Source: Macrocystis pyrifera (taxonomy: Eukaryota; Sar; Phaeophyceae; Laminariales; Laminariaceae). Taken from it: 64,000 bases of DNA. Of the stretch, positions 37,201 to 48,479 are shown piece after piece. The position numbers were made by a program, and so were the translations under genes. How positions within the stretch are numbered: the stretch's first letter is position 1; every line of letters begins with the position of its first letter. The DNA is taken from positions 1,597,276-1,661,275 of the forward strand of contig JASSKH010000007.1 in assembly GCA_031763025.1 (NCBI GenBank), read 5' to 3'. The notes beneath the pieces are model-generated. The model was given only the letters and a program-made list of their open reading frames with translations. It searched no databases and was not told the origin of the DNA.

Positions 37201-40029
37201 TCTTCGGGTAGAACGGGTATTGCTGCTTCCTGCTGTAGATCATTGCGCACAGCAGACTCTCTGTTTCTCTCCACGACAGCTCTATTTAAAAGAAATTACG
37301 TCTGTCTCATGATTGTGTCGCCCGGGTGACCATCTCACTCAGGCGCTTCAGCGATGCTGGGCCTGACATGAGTGTGGTCGTCCAACTAGAATAATCGGCC
37401 AGCAATAACACTACCCAGCGGTCAGACGAAAGGTACCCACGCGAAAATTCCTCGCGAGGCTCGTTTGTCGAACGTGATTCGCGCGAGGTCAGACGTGAAC
37501 CTGGTGTATTTACCAGTTGTGAATGAAAGGTATGGGAATCGTTCCTCTCTACAGTAGTAGCACATATACTCTAAGACAGCAGTTTGGAGTCGCACGTCCA
37601 TGTCGTCGTCCACTAATATGCAGACGCGGCTCCGCAGTGTCGATATACGCAAGGTCACTCGTCGGTCAAACAAACGACAGAACACAAGAAGGCATCAAGA
37701 TAAATGTCGATTCTGGAGAAAGACGCCACCAGCTATCAGTTTCCGTCGTGGTGTTAGTGTAAGTATCAGAATCGGTATCGGTGTCCGCGTCGGTGCCGGT
37801 ACCGGTGCCGGTACTGGTATTGGTATAGGGTTCGATATTGGTTTTGATTTCGGTGATAGTGTTTGTTTACTAGATGCCACCGGTGGCGCAGCGACTGCAC
37901 GATCAAGAGCACCTCACCACGAATGACATGGCTCTGCAACGGTGAAACACGTATGGTCACTCGGCACTCGAACCACATCTGATACAAAAACGAAGGCATC
38001 GTCAAGAGAACTGACGATTCTAGAGAAAAGCGTCACCAGCTAGTATTCCTTAGCTGTCACCGGCGGCACAGCACAGCGACTGCATGCGCAAGGCCGCCTC
38101 ACCACAGACGACGCCGGCGCACGGATGTCTACCCCGCAGGTGTAGTAGCTGTTCACAAAGGCAAACTTATAGTCCTCGTCGACGGCGTACCAAATGGACC
38201 CGTTCCCGGACGCTGCGCTGTAAAGTTCAAACCATCCGTACTGGTAGACGTTTTCCGAGGTCGATGCTTGAAGCGACGCCAGCTCGCTGTTCGGATCTCG
38301 CGAGCACAAAAAGGGATGCCCGAGCGTCACCGCTTGACCAAAATAGAACCAGCACCCTTCTGAGAACTGGCTGTATACTTCGCTCGACAAGAGGGAATTG
38401 GCCTCTGCGACCGTGAAGTCAGGGTCCACTCCACCGAGAATCCAAGCCCAGTCGCCCAAATTGGCGTCGAAGGATGCCACATTGAAGCGCACTGTCACGA
38501 CAGCTCCGATGTTGGTGCTGTTAACCTTCGGCGGTGACAACGGGATGGAGACACACAGCGATCAATTTTTCATTCCCTTAACGGCCTCCCAGCGGCCACG
38601 ACAAAATATTAATATCCTGTGAACTTGTTGGTATGCGTATGGTGGAGTGATGTGAGGCTACGGGCATGGGAGTAAAGAAAGGAGTGTCAAGTCTATACCA
38701 AGGCGTGAGCCAACTTAAATAGGCGAGGCGTTCAAGTTTGCAGTATGGCATTCGACACGTTTTTTGCTATTTAGCAAGGACAAGGTACTGTACTGCTGTA
38801 GTCGGATGTAGACCCCTGTCAGTTGTTGTTGTTGTTGTTGCTGTTTTCTTCACATTAAACCGTTCTTTCTACAGTGGAACACCGGCAGCGTGACGGGATG
38901 ACCCAATGGGTTTTCTTGGGACGAGGGACAGCAAAACGATTGATGGAATTATTGTAACATTAATACCAGGTGCGCTCTTGAATACCGACTCGTTCAAGTA
39001 CTCATCCGCCGGCACAAATACATCCGGCTGTGGGGGATAAAACCGCCGTTCAGTTGCAGGTGCACTCACGTTTCGGGGGCAAAGTACTTAAAATTAGAGT
39101 TGCACTTTTTTTGCAGGTGATGAAGGGATCAACGCACCTGCAATATGTCATAGTGTGGTTGGTACACTTGAAACTCCACGCAATCTGCAGCACTGCAGTT
39201 CTCGTCTCCAAGAATCAAGCACGCTACGTAAAACCCAGGGTCTCCCAGAAGTACCAACGCACTCCCCGCTTCCGACGCCATGCTGTTCGTTGTCGCATTG
39301 ACATCCTGCCCAAGCGTTGAAGTATACCACCACGTGGAGTTACTTGAAAGCTCAACGGTTGTTTGGCTGCTCCTGTTCTGGTTGTCGAAGGGATGCAAAG
39401 GATCGACGATATACGCGGTGTAGTTACAGACGTCGGAGCCCACGCCCATGTCATCGGGAAATATAGAGTATTCCTCGAGTAACGACGATGAACTGCCAGA
39501 AGACGACGACGAAGACCTGCGAAGACAAAAACATCGTATTCGTAAATGTTGGTGGTATGACATGGTGACATGGGCAGTAAAATCGGCGACCCACATAACT
39601 TGTCTATACGTATTAATAAAAGCACGAATAGGACACGAATCGTCGTATTGATATGCACCTATATTGGAATAGTGCTTCTCTCGCTCCCGTCCCTTATCCC
39701 TCGTCCGCAAGCAAAACCTCGTGTCGGCATGTCGGCACAACCAACACGTGCAGGTTCGTACGTTCGTACCTGTTGGTTTCGTTGACGGACCCGAACCTCA
39801 GCAAGTCAGTCCGCAAGTTATCGAAAAACACGATGACGCGATCACGAGGGTCAGCGGATCCAGTACCCCGGAAGGCCCACGATATATTCGTGAGCGACTC
39901 CGCGTGCCACGCTTCCAGCGAGATGAAGGTGCCATTGTAAACAATTGCCGCCGAGCTGGTGACGGCGGTGCCGGTCGCCGGCAATAGCTGCACCGACAGA
40001 TGACAAACCAAGATGATGCCGAACAACAT
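28232..40029 (-). CDS. Class C (GABA-B-like) GPCR with filamin repeat
   Basis: A multi-exon membrane receptor. Exons with matching phases: 36718-36580, 36275-36194, 35852-35578 (filamin repeat: GDGSYRVQM, IPGSPFE), 34926-34767 (Cys-rich pre-membrane stretch), 34291-34185 (TM1), 32693-32533 (KRCQPFVCKLFLTGC, TM2-3), 32189-32112 (YMKTYRVHRLF), 31505-31390 (TM4, VDVVVLTLWMIVD), 30585-30452 (YKGALNAFGVVMAAKTW), 29407-29234 (SVYNTTLLGL to FGPKVYK, TM6-7) and 28642-28232 (tail and stop). The YKG..FGV..A.KT and SVYN...FGPK patterns are diagnostic of class C 7TM. Upstream exons: 40029-39770 (signal peptide MLFGIILVCHLS), 39516-39138 (Ser-rich start, several N-glycosylation sites), about 39027-38967, about 38529-38103, and a piece ending at 37437. 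Joins between 39027 and 36718 are unsettled. Such receptors couple ligand binding outside the cell to G proteins; the ligand is unknown. Confidence 0.85.
28292..28425 (-). repeat. 21-bp coding minisatellite in the GPCR tail
   Basis: Five 21-bp units encode heptads of the type AHxxExx (AHSREQT, AHSLEPT, LHTMERG, AHPMERA and one degenerate) in the cytoplasmic tail. The open frame is kept. Confidence 0.75.
29597..29963 (+). repeat. 184-bp tandem duplication in a GPCR intron
   Basis: Two nearly identical copies (29597-29780 and 29781-29963) begin GGTCGGCCACCAAA and end GCGGTGCAGTGTCATAG. They lie between the TM5 and TM6-7 exons. Confidence 0.92.
30210..30440 (+). repeat. 18-bp-type minisatellite (ACAGCCAACGGTAAAG) in a GPCR intron
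   Basis: About a dozen degenerate units occur in the intron just downstream of the TM5 exon. Reading frames in both strands across it are repeat artefacts. Confidence 0.85.
33165..33335. mobile_element. Hairpin MITE, copy 1 (TGTGGAGACATT ends), GPCR intron
   Basis: Inverted arms TGTGGAGACATCAAACAACG and (reverse) TGTGGAGACGTTGAACAATG lie around about 60 bp. The flank TTTTGACGTCTACATCGTGC is shared with the copy at 35185. It lies between the TM1 and TM2-3 exons. Confidence 0.7.
33605..34012. mobile_element. Foldback element, arms about 180 bp, GPCR intron
   Basis: The left arm has ACGCCATTTCAGCGGCTGTG and GAGAGCTTTCC. It is matched in reverse complement by the right arm, ending CAGCCGCTGAAATGGTGTAA. 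The centre is near 33810. No reading frame. It could fold into a long hairpin in the receptor pre-mRNA. Confidence 0.75.
35185..35378. mobile_element. Hairpin MITE, copy 2, GPCR intron
   Basis: An imperfect palindrome of about 190 bp. The left arm is CAGCACACTGTGGGCGC then GTTGTGGAGACATTGAACAG; the right arm is its reverse complement with a few changes. Same family as 33165-33335. It lies between the filamin and pre-membrane exons. Confidence 0.75.
37745..37862 (+). repeat. 6-bp-type GGTNCC/GGTATC minisatellite, GPCR intron
   Basis: Repeated GTATCGGTGTCCGCGTCGGT-like hexamer units (GGTGCC, GGTACC, GGTATT) in an intron of the ectodomain part. Confidence 0.75.
38821..38874 (-). mobile_element. 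LINE 3' stub, GPCR intron or exon edge
   Basis: Reading on the minus strand it is GTAGAAAGAACGGTTTAATG, TGAAGAAAACAGC, then AAC repeats: the last 55 bp of the LINE family. Its GTAG start creates an in-frame stop just after the third ectodomain exon, so that exon must splice before it. Confidence 0.8.
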
Positions 40030-40109
40030 CTTACCGTACACCGGTAGTCGATATCTTTTGCACCCGAGGTCCCTGGTAGTGCCTTCTTGACACGCAGCGA
40101 TCACCGAGA

Positions 40110-41720
40110 GTAGGTAGATGGTCGGAGCGAAGTCAAACTTTGCTCTGAAAACATCAATCGTCGTACCCCATGGGCATTTCGTCTTATTTTTTCACAATCC
40201 GAGGATATCGCCGCCGGCTTCAACGCCGTACATGGTCTACCATATCACAAAACCCCTCGCAGAAGAAGAACTATACGGGCCGAAACCGCCTACAAGTAAG
40301 ATCGTCCTGCTGACCCCGGTACCATCCAGGGGGAGTCGCTATCTTGTGTATATCTTTGGCGAGGAATAGAAGGTGCGTACGGCCGACGTATCACCGATCT
40401 TGCAGCTGCAGTTTAGTGTTCACTATAACTATTAATAGTTACACCATCAGCCAATTTTGTCGAACCGACGAAAACACGGTGAAACTGAAAAAACGGAAGA
40501 AAACCCAGTTTGAAACGGGTTTCGCATGTCCCCTGTCCCCGGACCCCGGATGAAGCACGCCGTTGCCAGATGTACATAATAATTTATTCTGGGGTTCCCT
40601 GGTCTCTGATCTGATATGTGATGTCGGCAGTATGTTGTGTTGGTTGTTTTTTTGCGAAATAAACTGCGAAGGAAACAAAGCACCACCGACCAGCAGCAGC
40701 AGCAGCCACAGCGCAGTGACATCCAACCAGCAGAGAACGTGCTAGCAGTCGACGAATGCCGAGCGCCCTCAACCCTCAGCAGCAGGGAGGTACTAATCAG
40801 CGGTCAAGTTAGACCAAGCAGAGAACAACGCGAAAAGCCGTGGAACATCCTTGGGTACCCACAGAATCACCTGCCTTTGTTTTGCTCGCAGCAAGCAACC
40901 AGCAGCGCCAGTGCTAACGAAGATGGGATGCGCAAGCTCTCGGAACAACGCCGCCAACCTACCTGGTTCGCCGAAGAAAGCAGGGTGAGACACCTCTGTC
41001 GCGAGGCACAACGTGCTATATACCTGGTAATTTGAGGAGTTGCTACTACTCCCGCAGGTCCGTGCCACGTTCGTTCCTCGATGGGCGTGCAATAGTTGGG
41101 TACTGGTGCTGGATCCGACTTCCGATCCCACTGGAACGGCAGACCAGCCCAGCCCGGTTTCAAACGAGCTTGACCTGCTGACCTCACGATAAGTGTGCTT
41201 GCGTCACAGCAGACGAACCGAACAAGGCACCACGTACCACGGATCAGCTGTGCGTACACAACTAGTTCTCGCCAGCCGTTGCCTATCGTGCTGTACCCAT
41301 CGACCTGGTTCGCGCTGCTGGTATTTTATACTCTCTCAGTTTTTTTTTTTTTTTTTTCCGACGACACAAGCTGTTTTTTCCCAAACCCCTACCAGACACA
41401 ACAGAAGCGGCACACAGCAGACTTTCTCGTTCGATTCTGAAGAGCTCTCGGCTGCCTAGAGCTTTCCTACTGTGCGACTTTCGATCTACGAGGGGATCTG
41501 CAAATACAACCAGCGCTCGCTTGGGCATCGATCGGCGTTGGCGTTGCCGTCGGCATGGTGCTACATTTTTCTGTTGTACGAGAAAGAAACGTCTTTTTGC
41601 GAAATACCTGGTATGTCACTTTTAGGAATAACGGCTTCGAACATGAAGATTTACCTGGCCAATAATGAATGGTACTCGAATATGCTCAAACTTCAACTTG
41701 GATTTTGGGCAGAGTACCGT
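40110..41720. other. Upstream of the GPCR; no recognisable gene
   Basis: This should contain the receptor promoter, but no TATA box or other element can be assigned with confidence. It holds a short CAG run (40690-40705), a T-run (41340-41357) and the TATTAATAG palindrome (about 40430). Confidence 0.35.
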
Positions 41721-41726
41721 CCCGAT

Positions 41727-41872
41727 ACGTCAATGTGTGTGTGTGTCTTTCTACGTAGCGGTCGACATCCAGCACAACCAGTGTCCGTGCCGATTCTTCA
41801 ACCCTGTCACGAAATATACAGAGATATACAAGTTCTGTGGTCATAAAACTACGCCACAGAGAGATAAGGCAC
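41727..41872 (-). mobile_element. LINE 3' stub with (AC)n tail
   Basis: The reverse complement of the LINE end: GTGTGTGTGT run, then TCTTTCTACG, GTCGACATCCAGCACAACCA and GTGTCCGTGCCGATTCTTCA. It parallels 43998-44129. Confidence 0.8.
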
Positions 41873-42506
41873 TTCTGTTACCTGTAACTCACCTGGTACC
41901 TGGTATGCAGCAAGCAGAGTAAAAACAACGCAAGTCGTGCGTAAGCAGTGCACATTGCAAAATTTACTAAAAAAAATTACGTACGGAGTGGAGCTAAACG
42001 GGTGGCAGGTGGCAGGTGGAAGGACAGATCGGGGCTCTTTAGTCTATCGCGAGCAGTCGTCGACTGCCGAGGCTGTACAACAGTGTATTGACTGCTGAGA
42101 GGTGAATATTGGGGCGCGGGTCTGCGCTGACCGGTGACAGGTGAACAATGAGGCGCGGGTCTCGGACACCTGGTATTTATATTTCGGAAATTAATGTTGG
42201 TAACGGGTATGGTGGCAGCCGAGTTGGTGTCGCTGGCAGGACACGAATGCCTTGCCACTGGTGATCGCCAGTTTGATGACAACTTCGAACTCTGCAGGGG
42301 ATGAACAAGGGTGCGGGGTACCTACTGCTTTCAGTGTATATCACAGCTGTTCAGCAGCGGAGCTCCACGCGTATGAGAACTTCCATTCCGTGCCACAGAC
42401 ACATAGATGCTACGTACAAATGGCGGCTCTCAAGTTCCACCACCATCGATAGGGTACCTGTGCAGTACTCGTATCATATCGTAGAAAATACCCCATCGTA
42501 CCACTG

Positions 42507-42622
42507 CCTGTGTGTGTCTGTTCTTCCGTTCTTTCTACCCGTCGACATCTTTTGTAGCCCGACCAACTGTCCGTCCCTATTCTTGAATCGCTGTCGACTG
42601 CTGGTGCCCTGGGTACAGCGGT
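42507..42622 (-). mobile_element. LINE 3' stub
   Basis: TGTGTGTCTGTTC, then CCGTTCTTTCTACCCGTCGA and GTCCGTCCCTATTCTTGAAT, the diverged reverse complement of the LINE tail. Confidence 0.65.
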
Positions 42623-42727
42623 ACCTGTTACCTGTTACCTGTTGGGTTGGCACTCGGTATTGCATGCCTTGTACCTGCAGCTGAGAGTTGCCCTGCTACA
42701 TGCGAAATCGAGCGACGAATCCGTCTG

Positions 42728-43533
42728 ATGCGGGCATGCCTCAAACGGTATGGTCCGGAAAGTTTCTGTACGATAGGACGAACGCACCGCTTAGTCTGAA
42801 AGTCCGGATGCTGAAGGCCGAGGTGATTGAGACCTTGCTGTACGGTTGCGTGACGTGGACCCTCAATGCGGACCACTTCGCCAAGCTTCGATCAGCCCAC
42901 CACGAAGGCCTTCTGCGAGTCATTGGTTTCCAGCGCCGACTACGCACCGACCACACCACCCTCTCGTATGCGAAGGCGCTCAGGATAACTCGATGCGAAA
43001 GTATCGAAACGACCATCCGTAAACGGCGACTCTTCTTTGCGGGGGCTGTGGTGCGGCAACACGAGGGGCGATTGCCCAGTCGGTTGATGTTCGGGACGAT
43101 CGCTGGTGGGGGGAGCCCGAAACCAGGCGGGCAGCCCAAGACTTGGCCTAGGGCCATTGCTGAGGACCTTAGAGTGTTCAAAGCCACCGAGGGATCAACG
43201 GAAGACTCCCCCTTAGTCTTGGGAGTTGGGACCGCACTGTGGCCCACTGCAGCAAAACAGACGGGAAAGTGGTACCGGGGAATCCTCGAAGCAGCTGAAC
43301 AGTTCATGGGCAGGTGGCACGAGGCTGAGGCAAAGCTGAGTAGACAGCGCCGTGCATCCGCTGCAGGTAGTGTTAGAGGGAATGGGGGGAGGGGTAACAG
43401 CAGGAGGGGTAGAAGGAACACCGTACAAGTGTATGGGGGCAGGGGGGGGAACAGGAGGAGTAGAAGGGAAACCGCGGTAGAAGAGAGTAGCAGAGAGACC
43501 GCAGATAGGGTAGCAAGGTACCAGGCCGACTAA
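42728..43533 (+). pseudogene. LINE polyprotein C-terminal fragment, open frame
   Basis: The frame shows SLKVRMLKAEVIETLLYGCV, SAHHEGLLRVIGFQRR, KRRLFFAGAVVRQ and ATEGSTEDSPLVLGVGTALW, then a basic Gly/Arg-rich end and a stop at 43531-43533. It aligns with 6560-5792 (minus) and has no stop, so it is younger or less decayed than that copy. The RT catalytic core is missing. Confidence 0.85.
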
Positions 43534-44129
43534 TAGGTTGGACTTTTCTTTGCTACTCGTACCGCCAACTGCTGCGGCCGTTCGGTATGCATTTTGATTT
43601 TTTTTCCCTTCTTATCCTTATGAAAGAAGTACTACATAGTGGGTGGGTGACGAGCGTATTTTGGCCCACTCACTATTGCTCTTTTTACTTAGTTAAGTGC
43701 TCACCGGGATGCATAGTCCCCTTTTTCCTTCTCGTATCTTTCCCCTTGCACGTCCCTTTTGGCTCATGCTCGGGGTAAGTATGTATGTGTCTGAGCTTTG
43801 GCTTCCCATTTTATTTATTTGTTTGGGATTCTTCTCCTTTTCTTTTTCTTTTTCTTGTTCTTTTTCGGTTTGGTTTCTTCGTTGCTTCTCTTTCTTTATG
43901 GTGTGTTTTGGTTGCTGGCGTATGTATGTATGTTGTGTCGGCCGCACCTAGTGCGAAGGCATGGTATTGCGTAGGCTATTAATGCATTACGGTGTGTTAT
44001 CTCTGTGTCGTAGTCTGACCACAGAGCTCGTATCTTTCTAGGGTGAAGAATCAGCACGGACACTGGGCTTGCTGGATGTCGACGAGTAGAAGAACGGTTT
44101 AATGTGAAGAACACACACACACACACACA
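42728..44129 (+). mobile_element. LINE 3' half with (AC)n tail
   Basis: The C-terminal part of the LINE polyprotein is followed by a 3' UTR of about 570 bp ending CGGTTTAATGTGAAGAAC and an AC run (44108-44129). It is 5' truncated downstream of the YADD motif. This copy identifies the tail sequence shared by the isolated stubs in the window. Confidence 0.85.
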
Positions 44130-44266
44130 TGGCTTATGGTACAAATATTATGTTATAAGTTCGACAAGTTCGACCCGTTCGGCACCGGGTTTCAAGTGTC
44201 TGCCACGTCCCCTACGCGGGGGTACGATGGTTTGTTGCTATACTGAAGTATATACATATACCAGGT

Positions 44267-44566
44267 ATATTTTTGTTTCTTTTCTCTTTCGAATTGTCTT
44301 CGTTTTTGTTTTTGTTTTTTCTCTTTGTTTCGTTTTTGTTTCTCTAGGTCATGGAATGGGTATGTCGTGCCTGTCGTACGCGGTATGAGGACATGGCATT
44401 GCATTGCATACGTGGCAACGTAGTATCTCTGTGGCGTAGCTTTGTGACCACAGAACTTGTATCTCTCTAGGATTGAAGAATCGGCACGGACAATGGTTGG
44501 GCTGGATGTCGACGCGTAGAAAGAACGGTTTAATGTGAAGAAAACAACAACAACAACAACAACAAC
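44267..44566 (+). mobile_element. LINE 3' stub with (AAC)n tail
   Basis: A T-rich 3' UTR stretch, then GACATGGCATTGCATTGC, GACCACAGAACTTGTATCTC, GGCTGGATGTCGACGCGTAG, GTTTAATGTGAAG and AAC repeats. Similar to the adjacent LINE copy, but a separate insertion. Confidence 0.82.
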
Positions 44567-44839
44567 GGAAATACAACTCGAGTGACGCACAGCAGCAGTG
44601 CTGCTTGTCCAGAAGGTTCTCGAGTGTTTTGAAGTTTGAACTCATGTCATATGTACCAGGTACGAAATGGGAAGCTGGGAAGTAATTAATAATGGGGGTG
44701 CAAGCATCTATTCGTGGACGCGAGCCTGCTACACACCCACGAGCACTAGTATTATTATCGGGCGTAATTCTGTCAATAGCGTTTTTCTCGTTTTTTGCTG
44801 TGGTCGTTCGGGTGGAAACCCCGATTTTGGTACGTAACG

Positions 44840-45505
44840 TTGCGTGGGATGAGGCTCTTATGGGACCAGAAACCAGAAAACAAAACAGGATTTTCCCTTC
44901 ATGGCGTAGAAACCCCAGGGTAGTGCCGTCGGTAGACATGAGCCATTTCCGATCACTGCCCAAACATGAAAACCTGTGCTTTCAACACACGACACCCGCC
45001 GCCGTCGCCGATTTCTCGCCTCACAGGGCACGAGATGACGTCAAACCTTCGAGGCCCCACTGCTCTGAAAGGGCTCGCTACTCGCTACCAAGTTTGAGGG
45101 TCGTTAAAGCTCTGTAGCAGAATTTCTCGCTCAAGACATCGGGGCCTTTTCTGGCCGTTTTTTTCCAGACGGAGGTGGGACCTAGTTTCATCTAAAAAAA
45201 AACGGGCCAGAAATGGGTCAGGCTCTCACGTCTCGAGCGAGAATTCCGGCCACACAGCATCAACGACCCTCAAACTTGGTAGCGAGCACTCCCAGAGCAG
45301 TGGAGCATATATAGCCTCGAAGGTTTGGTGTCATCTCGTGCCCTGTGAGGCGAGGGATCATCGGCGGTGGTAGGTGTTATGTGTTGAAATCGAGGCATAC
45401 CAAATAATGTCTCCCATCGGCTGTGTGGGTTTCAACACGATAAAAAGGAAATCCCGTTTTGTTTTCTGTTTTCTGGTCCCATAAGAGTCAGCCTGAGGGT
45501 GCTTT
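44840..45505. mobile_element. Large foldback element, arms about 320 bp
   Basis: The left arm (44840-45170) contains TCTTATGGGACCAGAAACCA and CCTCACAGGGCACGAGATGA. It is matched in reverse by the right arm (45190-45500), containing TCATCTCGTGCCCTGTGAGG and TGGTCCCATAAGAG. No transposase frame. Confidence 0.8.
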
Positions 45506-45619
45506 GTGGACCCTGCCCTGCCGGCGGCTAATCATGCACCCGGGGTTAGTTCGGAGGGTTCAGGTCCCGGTAGGATCGGGCCTGCATCTGGACAGGCCCT
45601 GAACACAACCTTCTTGGTA

Positions 45620-45790
45620 AATACACTCGTGTAGCGCCGCTGTTGCTGCTGTCTGATTGGTCTAGGCTGGTCTTTCGGCCGGCCGTTTTTTTTTGGAGGA
45701 AAACGCCACCGAAGCACGCGGGGGAGCCGCGCGGCTGCCGCTGCCGACTTCTCCCCCACCAAAGGGGGCGTACTCGATATCATAGGGGGC
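45620..45790 (+). repeat. Diverged repeat shared with 46810-46945
   Basis: Both have a T-run, then GGAAAAACGYCACC/GC, AAGCACGCGG or AACACGCGG, GGAGCCGCG, CTGCCGACYTC and CCCAAAGGG in the same order. Confidence 0.55.
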
Positions 45791-46764
45791 GTCAGGGGTG
45801 GGGGCGAGTTGGGTCTGGGCCGATGTAGAGACTGCACGGGTTTATTTACAAGGTGTGTCGCATATAGCATATAGGGGTACTCGTGGGCGTGGGATCAGGG
45901 TGACAAGCGGGAGCAAAGGTCAGTAAAAGTGTCGACCTGTGACGTTATTCGACAGGCTCGTGTCTCCAAAACACCTGGAAGTTGCTGCCGTATGAGTGAC
46001 GACATAAACGTACCAGGTACCAGGTATCAGTTTCCTATTAATTGTAAAAAAGCGGAAGTGCCCTGCTGGCTGCTGGCTCAAGTTCGGGATGCAACCATGT
46101 TCTTCTGTCCCTGAACGCTGGAGGACGCGAAAGGGCCCGTCTTAACGCGAAACTTTTTTTATGATAGTCGAAAGGGAAAAAATGAGTTTGATTTGATTTG
46201 AACAGAATTCCGTGAAAAGAATTCCGTGAAAAAATTGCCTTTGGGTCCTATCGACGAATAGCGTGTTTTGCTGAAAAACTCAAATAACGCCCAAGGGTCA
46301 ATGAACACCCGAGAGCAACCAACGAGGCGAGCGACGGCCCTCCCCGGGGCGCCGCGGTCAGCGGCCGATTGTTTCTGACGGCACCGCCGAAGAGGCTATC
46401 GCTCTTGGGATGTCTTGGGTGGCTAGCGCAGCCCCGAAGCCCCACGCAGGCAGCAGCGACGGGGATACAGCGATCGAACTTCTGAGCGAAGTCGTGACCT
46501 GGTCGGTGCTCGCGTGGTTTGCGAGGTAAGGAAGGATGAAAAACTGGGTTTGCGACGGCCTTCTAATTTTTTTAGGCGCCGCGGATGGTCTACTCTGTGC
46601 TATTAATAGGGGTCGTCGGACCTCGCGCTGCGGCTGCTCGGGTGGCCCTGTCTCTCGAGAATGGTGGATCTCACCTGTGATGCAGTCGACGACACGGCTC
46701 AAGTTTGCGCGGCTTGCTTCGGTTTCAGGAACATGCCACGTCGAGTTGGACAAACTCCCCAACT

Positions 46765-47090
46765 TGAAGACTCGACCTGTGTGCAGCTGCATCCTGCACA
46801 AAAAACTGTGCAGGGTGCGGGTCTTATTGGTCATGGCGGGTCTTTTGGCAGCCCGGCGATTTTTTGGAAAAACGTCACGCAAACACGCGGCGGAGCCGCG
46901 TGACTGCCCCTGCCGACCTCGAGCCCCCCAAAGGGTTGGGATTTGGGTTAGGGGTAGGGGTAGGGGTAGGGGTAGGGTCAGGCCTGGGGTCGGGTTGGTC
47001 GGGGTCCACGTGCAAGGTTGAAATTGACGACACAGGTCCTGCACAAAGTTTAGTGCAGGGTGCAGCTGCACACAGCCCACGCCCAACTCG
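46765..47090. mobile_element. MITE-like inverted repeat containing a GGGGTA run
   Basis: Inverted arms CTGTGTGCAGCTGCATCC and TGCACAAAAAACTGTGCAGG (46776-46820) are matched in reverse near 47030-47080. Between them is GGGTTAGGGGTAGGGGTAGG (46940-46978). Confidence 0.6.
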
Positions 47091-48023
47091 AATAACACAA
47101 AGAGCAAAATAAGCCCCAAAAGACTTGCTGTCGAATTCGTTTTTTTTTTTTTTTTTCGAATCTCAAGTCGAGATGGCCTCTTGGTGATTCACTTTTCGAC
47201 CAATCAGACGCCAATCAAATCAAACGAAAAAAATATTTTGGCAAGAGTATCTAAAAAAAAGTTTCTCGTTAATACGGCTCCTAAGTTGTGAGTTGACGAA
47301 TTTAATGTTCGCTGAAAAACGATGAGCGGTGGGACTTTAGGAGTGACTGCACACTCCCGTTTTGGGGAAGTATTACTTGGAATTAGAGTCAAATACAGTA
47401 CAAAAAGGGTTACACCTACCTACGTGTAGGGGCTTCGTAACGGGCTACGTTAAAATACATGTTTTAGTACCGTCATATACTATTATATGATGCATTAGCA
47501 GTGGCCTGCCGTGCTTAACAAGGCGTGGCAATGCGCAGATGCGCAGGGGGGGAGAAGGGAAAACAAAGCGCCCACCTGGGGCCAATATTGTTTGTCCAGG
47601 AGGTCGCCCACTGGTCTCCAAAAGTCATGCGAGATATTTTGTTTTCTTCATCCCATTTACTATTAATACTAACTTGGCCCTCTTTTCTATCTCCCTCCTG
47701 GCCGTAACTCAGATCCGGCCGGGGTCACTTGGCAGGCTCTCCTCCCCACTATGCCATGCTGGGTAGTGAAAGGGATAATCAAGCACACAAAAATAACGCC
47801 AGGAAACCTGGAGACTTGCGCCAAACGCCGGTAGTATAGTATCAAATAATACTGGTAGAGATTGGAGAGAGTGTATGAAAAAGTTCAACTTGTTTTAAAG
47901 ATGACATCCATGCGGACTCCGAACTTTTGGCGGTTCGGTTTGTGTGTGTGAGCTGCGATGCCCCTGCTGTAACGCGCTCGTTCCGGATAAGGCGAGAGCA
48001 CTGTTTTTGTTTATTTGCACAGC

Positions 48024-48275
48024 TATGCCGTATCACACTAGGGTGATAAGATAACACACCCCCCTCGGACGATTTTTAAAGCTGGGTTTCTCGACAACGG
48101 GACGGGGAGGGCGTACTGAGTACGACGAGCGATGCGTCAAGAGATGCAACCTTCTCGACGAAACCTTGCCAAAAACAGCCACCGTTTTTTTATGTTTTCG
48201 AGGAAACCGGGTCTGAAATTTGTCCCAGGGGGTGTGTTATCTTATCATCCAGTGTGATACGGTATCTGCTCGGAA
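48024..48275. mobile_element. MITE with CCGTATCACACT inverted ends
   Basis: Left arm CCGTATCACACT, AGGGTGATAAGATAACACAC, CCCCC. The right arm is the reverse complement of CCGTATCACACT, GGATGATAAGATAACACACC, CCC. The arms are about 65 bp with an unrelated centre. No frame. Confidence 0.75.
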
Positions 48276-48479
48276 AATGGAAGACATATGCCAGGCACCT
48301 TTTTTATCTGTTCGGAGTGGAGTACCTGTAGTGTTGGACTCGTGGTGGTCAACTATGGGCTATGACAACATGGCAGTTCTTTTATCCGGTATATATATAG
48401 ATACAACTATAATTACGATTTTTGAGGTCGTTGTCACTTGCTAGCTCTTGGCAGACAGACCGTCAGCTCTTCGCAAACA

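Noticed and set aside
46940-46980. Telomere-like GGGTTAGGGG repeat
   Set aside because: Only one TTAGGG-like unit; the rest is GGGGTA, and it sits inside an inverted-repeat element. Not a chromosome end or clear interstitial telomere.
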